Positions 34,640 through 39,131 of a DNA stretch of 39,131 nucleotides are shown here, piece by piece. The translations under genes and the position numbers were made by a program. The DNA comes from a bacterium (GTDB lineage Bacteria > UBP14 > UBA6098 > 4484-93), in NCBI GenBank assembly GCA_021158465.1, contig JAGGUN010000011.1, forward strand, positions 1 through 39,131. The letters are read 5' to 3'. Under the pieces are notes generated by a model, which saw nothing but the letters and a program-made list of their open reading frames with translations, did no database searches and was not told where the DNA came from. Each line of letters starts with the position of its first letter. Position 1 is the first letter of the stretch.

Positions 34640-35722
34640 ATGTTCAGAATCCTCGTTGTCAACCCGGGGTCAACCTCAACAAAGGTCTCACTCTTCGAGG
34701 AAACAAAAGAGCTCTTTACACAGGTGCTACGCCATACAGAAGAGGAACTGGCTCCGTTCCAGGATATAACCTCACAATACCAGTTCCGTGAAAAGATTAT
34801 ACTCAATTTCCTGAAGGAAAAGGATATCCCACTGGATACCCTCGATGCCGTTGTCGGAAGAGGTGGTCTGCTCTATCCGCTTGAGAGCGGAACTTACGAG
34901 GTCGACGATGTTATGATTGCTCATCTCAAGAAAGGCGTTCAGGGGCAACACGCCTCGAACCTCGGCGGGATACTGGCAAGAGAAATTGCCGAAAAAGCGA
35001 AGGCAAGAGCATTCATCGTTGACCCGGTGATAGTGGACGAGATGGACAAGGTAGCCAAGCTATCCGGCAACCCGAAGTTCACCCGAAGGAGTATATTCCA
35101 CGCACTTAACCACAAGGCGGTTGCCAGAAAGGCAGCGGCAAAACTTGGTAAGAAATACGAAGAGACAAATCTGATAGTGGCACATCTGGGCGGAGGAATA
35201 TCCGTTGGAGCGCACAAAAAGGGAAGGGTCGTCGATGTTAACAACGCTCTGAACGGAGACGGACCTTATGCGCCAGAACGCTCCGGTGGACTACCAGCAG
35301 GAGACCTGGTAAAACTATGCTTTTCTGGGAAGTACACACTCAAAGAGGTTATGCGTATGCTCCGCGGAAACGGAGGAGTGAGTGCATACCTCGGAACCCG
35401 CGACATTCGAGAGGTAGTAAAGAGGGTGAAATCGGGAGACGAGTATGCCTCACTCATCCTTGAAGGGATGGCATACCAGGTGGCAAAGGAGATAGGCGCA
35501 TTATCTACCGTGCTTGAAGGAGAGATAGACGCCATCATCCTGACAGGAGGGATCGCCTACAATGAATTCTTCACCCAGAAGGTAACAAGACGGGTCAAAT
35601 TCCTTGCTCCCGTTCTCGTTTATCCCGGGGAAGAAGAGATGAAAGCCCTGGCTGAAGGAGCATACCGAGTACTTACCAAGAAAGAGGTCGCCAAACGATA
35701 CCGCCCAAAAGAAACTACTTGA
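34640..35722 (+). CDS. Butyrate kinase family, copy 3
   Basis: The 360-residue kinase has all family motifs: LVVNPGSTSTKVSLFEE, VVGRGGLLYPLESG (Arg74), FHALNHKAVARK (His154), VAHLGGGISVGAHKKGRVVD, GPYAPERSGGLPAGDLVKL (Arg214), RGNGGVSAYLGT and YPGEEEMKALAEGAYRVL. Of the three copies it looks the most canonical. GGAGGG lies upstream of its ATG. It ends the rdgB-murA-buk run and overlaps the convergent 35715-36230 gene by 8 nt at the 3' end. Confidence 0.95.
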   Translation: MFRILVVNPGSTSTKVSLFEETKELFTQVLRHTEEELAPFQDITSQYQFREKIILNFLKEKDIPLDTLDAVVGRGGLLYPLESGTYEVDDVMIAHLKKGVQGQHASNLGGILAREIAEKAKARAFIVDPVIVDEMDKVAKLSGNPKFTRRSIFHALNHKAVARKAAAKLGKKYEETNLIVAHLGGGISVGAHKKGRVVDVNNALNGDGPYAPERSGGLPAGDLVKLCFSGKYTLKEVMRMLRGNGGVSAYLGTRDIREVVKRVKSGDEYASLILEGMAYQVAKEIGALSTVLEGEIDAIILTGGIAYNEFFTQKVTRRVKFLAPVLVYPGEEEMKALAEGAYRVLTKKEVAKRYRPKETT

Positions 35723-36230
35723 GTAGCAGCATCTTCCTGGTGCTATGAAACTCTCCAGCTTGAAGCGTGTAGAAGTAAACTCCACTCGGAAGTTCACCAG
35801 AATCGAAGTTCACAATATATGAACCAGCAGGCTTTTTCTCATTAAGCTCATACACCTTCTCACCCACAACATTGTAAATAGTAAAACGAACCTCCGACTC
35901 CTTCGGCAGGTCAAACCTGATAACAGTCCTCGGATTGAACGGATTTGGGTAGTTCTGCGAGAGCGAGAAACTCTTCGGAATCGAGGCATCTTTGTCCTCT
36001 TCAATTCCGACCATGAGACCTGCAACAGCCGTTATATATCCTGCCTGATTCCTGTAAAGGGCACCACCAGCCTCATCTATAACCGCCTGCCCGATGGAGG
36101 CGAGATTATTATACGAACCATCCGACACAATACCACCACCGTTGTCCATAACATGGGGATACTCATTGTAAGCCCACAGAAAACCCGCTAAAACAAACAA
36201 AACCACCACAGCCAATATAATACTTCTCAT
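35715..36230 (-). CDS. Small exported protein with type IX-secretion-like C-terminal domain
   Basis: The 171-residue protein has a signal peptide (MRSIILAVVVLFVLAGFLWA) and a short mature region of about 60 residues (MDNGGGIVSDGSYNNLASIG-type). A C-terminal domain of about 80 residues follows: FSLSQNYPNPFNPRTVIRFD, VRFTIYNVVGEKVYEL, GELPSGVYFYTLQAGEF and a basic end RKMLLLK. This is the FlgD-like / Por-secretion sorting domain typical of FCB bacteria. The DNGGG...SIGQ element also recurs in proteins of such genomes (from memory). The cargo is tiny, so the protein is little more than a signal and a sorting tag. Confidence 0.88.
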   Translation of the reverse strand: MRSIILAVVVLFVLAGFLWAYNEYPHVMDNGGGIVSDGSYNNLASIGQAVIDEAGGALYRNQAGYITAVAGLMVGIEEDKDASIPKSFSLSQNYPNPFNPRTVIRFDLPKESEVRFTIYNVVGEKVYELNEKKPAGSYIVNFDSGELPSGVYFYTLQAGEFHSTRKMLLLK

Positions 36231-36262
36231 TTCTTCCTCCTTACTTATTTCACTTGATATTC

Positions 36263-36290
36263 AATATAACATTCATATCTTAAAAGTCAA
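36263..36290 (-). promoter_or_regulatory. Promoter of the type IX-tagged gene
   Basis: On the minus strand TTGACT (36290-36285), 16 bp, TATATT (36268-36263). The leader of about 25 nt contains AAGGAGGAAG before the ATG at 36230. Confidence 0.68.
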
Positions 36291-36302
36291 CAGAAAATTC
36301 CC

Positions 36303-36331
36303 TTGGAACGACACCGAGATTCCACTATATC
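36303..36331 (+). promoter_or_regulatory. Possible promoter of the cupin gene
   Basis: TTGGAA (36303-36308), 17 bp, TATATC (36326-36331), then AAGGAGGAG before the GTG at 36355. TTGATA (36254) with TATCTT (36276) is an alternative. Both are moderate matches. Confidence 0.4.
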
Positions 36332-36354
36332 TCTATCGACAAGGAGGAGCAATA

Positions 36355-36690
36355 GTGATAATAAAAGACTACAAATTCCTGCCCGTCAGAGAAGAGGGAG
36401 CAGAGGACACCGAGAAGGCTGTCCTCATTGGAGAAGAAGAGGGAGCACGCAACTTCATTATGAGGGTATTCCGGATCATTCCCGGTGGATTCACCCCGTA
36501 TCACAAACACGACTGGGAACACGAGGTCTACATCCTGCGCGGAGAAGGGACCGTAAAGATCGCGGGGAAAGAGGAACCGATAAAACAGCGAGATGCTGCC
36601 TTTATCCCTCCAAATATCGAGCACCAGTTTATAAATACAGGGAATGAGATATTGGAATTTATCTGCGTGATACCGACAAGAAAGCGTTAG
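36355..36690 (+). CDS. Single-domain cupin protein
   Basis: The 111-residue protein is one cupin barrel. Motif 1 is GGFTPYHKHDWEHEVYILRG (metal ligands His50, His52 and Glu57) and motif 2 is FIPPNIEHQFINTG (His90). Small cupins of this kind bind a metal and act as isomerases, dioxygenases or sugar-binding proteins; the substrate is unknown. The start is GTG at 36355 behind AAGGAGGAG. It stands alone between two minus-strand genes. Confidence 0.9.
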   Translation: MIIKDYKFLPVREEGAEDTEKAVLIGEEEGARNFIMRVFRIIPGGFTPYHKHDWEHEVYILRGEGTVKIAGKEEPIKQRDAAFIPPNIEHQFINTGNEILEFICVIPTRKR

Positions 36691-36702
36691 CAAGTATCTT
36701 CC

Positions 36703-36900
36703 CTAATGCTTGCTCGAATACGGTAGCACCTTACCGAAGCTTACCTCCCCATTATCGATGCGGATGGAAAACCCACAATCAGGGTTCGAGCAGACCCACG
36801 CCTTGTAACGAATCGGTGCACCATCCCTGCCATAATCGGAAAGTGGTAAGAGCACTCCCTTCTCACACTTGAGACACTTAGGGAACCCCCCTTCCATCAT
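36703..36900 (-). CDS. Small zinc-ribbon protein
   Basis: The 65-residue protein has two cysteine pairs, CLKC and CSNPDC, spaced as a zinc ribbon, and ends VSFGKVLPYSSKH. I place the start at the tandem ATGs at 36900/36897 because GGGAGG lies directly upstream and a promoter is visible 47 bp further up. A longer frame to 37092 runs through the end of the neighbouring gene and lacks support; a TTG at about 36918 behind AGGAGG is a further alternative. Function unknown. Confidence 0.75.
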   Translation of the reverse strand: MMEGGFPKCLKCEKGVLLPLSDYGRDGAPIRYKAWVCSNPDCGFSIRIDNGEVSFGKVLPYSSKH

Positions 36901-36946
36901 AACCTCCCTGAAAAACAAAATTCCTCCTCTCAGTAAATAAAAAAGC

Positions 36947-36974
36947 AAAATAATAAAAATCCTTGCATTGTCAA
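36947..36974 (-). promoter_or_regulatory. Promoter of the zinc-ribbon gene
   Basis: On the minus strand TTGACA (36974-36969), 16 bp, TATTTT (36952-36947). The -35 box overlaps the last codons of the DUF1460 gene. Confidence 0.65.
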
Positions 36975-37678
36975 CCAGAATCTTCGCAACAGCTTGAAAG
37001 AAAGAGCAGTTTAACACCCAGAATATCCCTCTTACATCCGATGTAATCGGAGACCCTCTCTCGAACGACTGCCCGTTTCTCGCTCGATGCATTGTAAAGC
37101 AAAAGTTCTCCTTTCTCCTCTATCACAAGTCCCGCGTGTGTAAAGATGGTCTTTGGGTTATCCTTTGCAAAGAAGACCACAAGCGGCGCAGGAAGCCTTC
37201 GAGGAATACTACCGGGAGGCACAACAGATACCCGAGCAAAAACAGGGTTACCACCATCATACCGATACCCATGCTCCTCAAAGAAGGTTTTCCTGTCAAT
37301 CCACTTCTCGATGAAGGTATGCTCGAAATTCTCCGTTATATCTCGGAAGAGATGCGAGTTGTTCGGTATCCAGTCGATAGATGGGAAATGGTTCCTTGTC
37401 AGGAAAGAGACGACTCCGTTCTTATATCTTATCCTATCGAGTGTTGGCAGAACCTCATCGACAGAATCGGAGAGTGTGAGTGCAAGCATCTCCTCGACAA
37501 ATGTCAGGCAGTCGAACCGTGAGAAATCGAATCTGGGCTTCTCTATGCCTTCCCCGAGCGGGAAAAGATGATATGGATAGCCGACGAAACCGCTCGCAAA
37601 GAACCCGAGCCGCCTATTCCTCGGAAGCGAGCGAGCCCGCCTGAAAAGAGATATAATATCTTCTGGCAGATTATTCAT
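36971..37678 (-). CDS. DUF1460 (N-acetylmuramoyl-L-alanine amidase-like) protein
   Basis: This protein of about 235 residues has the DUF1460/NlpC-like papain-fold signature: FDCLTFVEEMLAL with the nucleophile Cys, RNHFPSIDWIPNN, FTHAGLVIEEKG with the His, and LLLYNASS. Members cleave bonds in peptidoglycan stems in recycling or remodelling. I start at 37678, where ATGAATAA overlaps the lpxH stop by 8 nt; an ATG 10 codons upstream is possible. I see no clear signal peptide, which is unusual if the target is periplasmic. Confidence 0.88.
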   Translation of the reverse strand: MNNLPEDIISLFRRARSLPRNRRLGFFASGFVGYPYHLFPLGEGIEKPRFDFSRFDCLTFVEEMLALTLSDSVDEVLPTLDRIRYKNGVVSFLTRNHFPSIDWIPNNSHLFRDITENFEHTFIEKWIDRKTFFEEHGYRYDGGNPVFARVSVVPPGSIPRRLPAPLVVFFAKDNPKTIFTHAGLVIEEKGELLLYNASSEKRAVVRERVSDYIGCKRDILGVKLLFLSSCCEDSG

Positions 37679-38402
37679 CAAAACTTTTGCCCGATAGGGT
37701 CTTGCCATCGAACACGAGATAGTTTCTCTCCCATATCCAGTTGCCTATCTGGGCATAGCCACCAGCATCTAACTTCTCTATCCGCTGGAAATGGATGTGT
37801 CCCACAACAACATAGTCAAACCCGCTGGAAAGCTTCTTTCTTGCGAAATCGATGTATTCTTCCTCAAATTCAACCTTTCTCTTCTCGGTTGCATCCCTGC
37901 TCGTATGAGAAACGAGCTTCGCCAAGACAAATCCGATATCCGGATGAAGGAGACCGAACAGAAAATTGTTCAGCGGATTCCTCAAAAACGGCTTGAGCAG
38001 ACATCTGTATCTCCAATCGCTCTTTGCGATACCGTCGCCATGGGAGATGAAGAACCTCTTGCCGAATATGGTAATATCGAGGTTGCCATCCACAACGCTC
38101 ACACCATAATCCGAAACTGTTCTACCCAGCCAGAAATCATGGTTGCCCCCGAGGAAGTATATCTTCACACCCCGCTCAGCCATATCAGCGAGACGACCGA
38201 TCAACCGCAGCCCGAGCCTCGGCACGGAAAAATGATACTCGAACCAGAAATCGAACATATCACCGACGAGAAACAGATACTCGCAATCATCCTCAACCAT
38301 CTTGAGGAACCGAACAAGCGCCCTCTCCTGGCGATATGTCGCCTCCCTCCCGAAGACCCCAAGATGAGCATCGGAGATAAAATACGCTTTCCCTGTTGAC
38401 AT
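37671..38402 (-). CDS. lpxH: UDP-2,3-diacylglucosamine diphosphatase, LpxH-type
   Basis: The 243-residue metallophosphoesterase has the dimetal motifs DAHLG, GDMFDFWFEY, GGNHDFWLG, ISHGDGIAKSD and VVGHIHFQ in order. The FWFEY and NHDFW contexts are typical of LpxH/UDP-diacylglucosamine hydrolases. It makes lipid X, a lipid A precursor, supporting a lipopolysaccharide outer membrane. The ATG at 38402 follows a -10 box by 7 nt, without a Shine-Dalgarno. Confidence 0.9.
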   Translation of the reverse strand: MSTGKAYFISDAHLGVFGREATYRQERALVRFLKMVEDDCEYLFLVGDMFDFWFEYHFSVPRLGLRLIGRLADMAERGVKIYFLGGNHDFWLGRTVSDYGVSVVDGNLDITIFGKRFFISHGDGIAKSDWRYRCLLKPFLRNPLNNFLFGLLHPDIGFVLAKLVSHTSRDATEKRKVEFEEEYIDFARKKLSSGFDYVVVGHIHFQRIEKLDAGGYAQIGNWIWERNYLVFDGKTLSGKSFDE

Positions 38403-38424
38403 ACGAAAAAATATAGATTATAAT
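38396..38424 (+). promoter_or_regulatory. Consensus sigma-70 promoter of the mtaB-like gene
   Basis: TTGACA (38396-38401), exactly 17 bp, TATAAT (38419-38424): a perfect match to consensus. The expected leader is about 27 nt with AAGGA before the ATG at 38458. The -35 box covers the first codons of lpxH. Confidence 0.82.
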
Positions 38425-38438
38425 TCAAAATAAAGCAA
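38410..38438 (-). promoter_or_regulatory. Probable lpxH promoter
   Basis: On the minus strand TTGCTT (38438-38433), 17 bp, TATATT (38415-38410), 7 nt before the ATG. The -35 match is weak. It overlaps the divergent mtaB promoter completely. Confidence 0.45.
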
Positions 38439-38457
38439 ATAATTTGTCAAAAGGATT

Positions 38458-39131
38458 ATGAAAGGTTTTTACATAAAGGCGTTCGGCTGCAAGCTCAACC
38501 AATATGAAGCGGAGTATGTCAGGGAGAGGCTCGAGACACATCTCGAATATACAGAGACCTCCCCGGATATCGTTGTTGTCTACGGCTGCACGGTGACCTC
38601 GCGCGCTGATGCCAAGGTCAGGCGGTTTATCCGGAGAGCCAGACGGATGTTTCCACAGGCAAGGATTGTGCTCCTTGGTTGTTCGTCGAGAATAGGAGAA
38701 TCTTTTGGCGCCGACGAGCTGTTTCCCGATACGAACATCTTCCTTGCCTCACTCGGAATAAAGACAAAAGAGTGGTTTGACACATCGGGTTTCTTCGGGC
38801 ATACGAGAAGCTTTGTCAAGATTCAGGACGGCTGTGAGAGGTTCTGCTCGTATTGCATAGTTCCGTTCACGAGGGGAGCTGAGCGCTCACGACCGTCAAG
38901 CGAGATTATTGAGCAGACCAGGAGGCTCACCAACTCGGGGTTCAAAGAGGTCGTTTTGACAGGTGTCAGGGTCGCCGGATACAGCTTCAACGGGTACAAC
39001 CTTGTCCGCCTCCTCGAGCAGCTCCTGGAGAAGACCGAAATCCCAAGGATAAGGCTATCATCCATCGACCCTGATGAGATAACCGACGAGCTCATCGATA
39101 TAATCGCAGGGAACAGCCGCATTATGCCGCA
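38458..39131 (+). CDS. mtaB: tRNA t6A37 methylthiotransferase-like radical SAM enzyme (partial, runs off the right edge)
   Basis: The first 224 codons are present. The UPF0004 domain has its three cysteines (FGCKLNQYE, YGCTVTSRAD, LGCSSR) and the radical-SAM motif CERFCSYCIVPF follows at about 125-136, with SRPSSEIIEQ and LTGVRVAGYS behind. KAFGCKLNQYEAE is typical of MtaB (YqeV) more than MiaB or RimO. MtaB adds methylthio groups to t6A37, which TsaD of this window helps make. The UPF0004 region is somewhat short. The C-terminal TRAM domain lies outside the window. Confidence 0.88.
   Translation, partial: MKGFYIKAFGCKLNQYEAEYVRERLETHLEYTETSPDIVVVYGCTVTSRADAKVRRFIRRARRMFPQARIVLLGCSSRIGESFGADELFPDTNIFLASLGIKTKEWFDTSGFFGHTRSFVKIQDGCERFCSYCIVPFTRGAERSRPSSEIIEQTRRLTNSGFKEVVLTGVRVAGYSFNGYNLVRLLEQLLEKTEIPRIRLSSIDPDEITDELIDIIAGNSRIMP

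Noticed and set aside
1-39131. tRNA, rRNA, CRISPR array or insertion sequence
   Set aside because: The intergenic spaces are too short, and no cloverleaf, regular repeat-spacer pattern, transposase or terminal inverted repeat was seen.

Overview
The window is about 39 kb of dense bacterial chromosome. It carries some 40 protein genes and remnants, and I see no RNA genes, CRISPR array or insertion sequence. The gene set points to an anaerobic Gram-negative (diderm) bacterium of the wider FCB superphylum, perhaps a candidate phylum such as WOR-3 or a relative; this placement is inference. Evidence for an outer membrane is LpxH, an LptF/LptG permease, a GT9 (heptosyltransferase-like) enzyme and a full tolQ-tolR-tonB/tolA-tolB-pal-pal-cpoB locus. 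A small secreted protein ends in a type IX-secretion-like C-terminal domain. UGA is an ordinary stop codon here.

Layout. (1) 1-381: the tail of an unidentified plus-strand gene, then a decayed BrnT-like toxin / CopG-like antitoxin remnant. (2) 10431 down to 382, minus strand: one ten-gene operon, mostly joined by 4-nt ATGA overlaps: COG2403 P-loop protein, carbamate kinase, CCA-adding enzyme, sucC, sucD, korD, korA, korB, korC, aldehyde dehydrogenase. (3) 10573-14206, plus: ftsK and an LptF/G permease. (4) 17797 down to 14218, minus: unknown protein, YbbR-domain protein, tsaD, helical CxxC protein. (5) 17879-27485, plus: TPR protein, Ig-like lipoprotein, the Tol-Pal locus, an unknown protein and a GT9 glycosyltransferase. 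(6) 27500-29172: an AT-rich restriction-modification pair that looks acquired. (7) 29289-35722, plus: ferredoxin-type subunit, TrmH/SpoU methyltransferase, rdgB, murA and three tandem butyrate-kinase-family genes. (8) 35715-39131: type IX-tagged small protein, cupin, zinc-ribbon protein, DUF1460 protein, lpxH and the start of an mtaB-like gene.

How the genes fit together. The first operon and the buk cluster share a theme of fermentation with substrate-level ATP formation. KorDABC oxidises a 2-oxoacid to acyl-CoA with reduced ferredoxin, SucCD turns succinyl-CoA into ATP, carbamate kinase makes ATP from carbamoyl phosphate, and acyl-phosphate kinases make ATP from acyl phosphates. This suits an amino-acid or peptide fermenter. 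The Tol-Pal block and LPS genes maintain the outer envelope.

Expression signals are unusually readable. Near-consensus sigma-70 promoters (TTGACN, 16-17 bp, TATNNT) sit upstream of most transcription units. At several of them (the divergent pair at 17797/17879, rdgB, lpxH, and nearly ftsK) the -10 box lies only 6-13 nt before the start codon with no Shine-Dalgarno sequence, which predicts leaderless mRNAs. Operon-internal genes instead carry good Shine-Dalgarno sequences. I saw no convincing hairpin-plus-T-run terminator.
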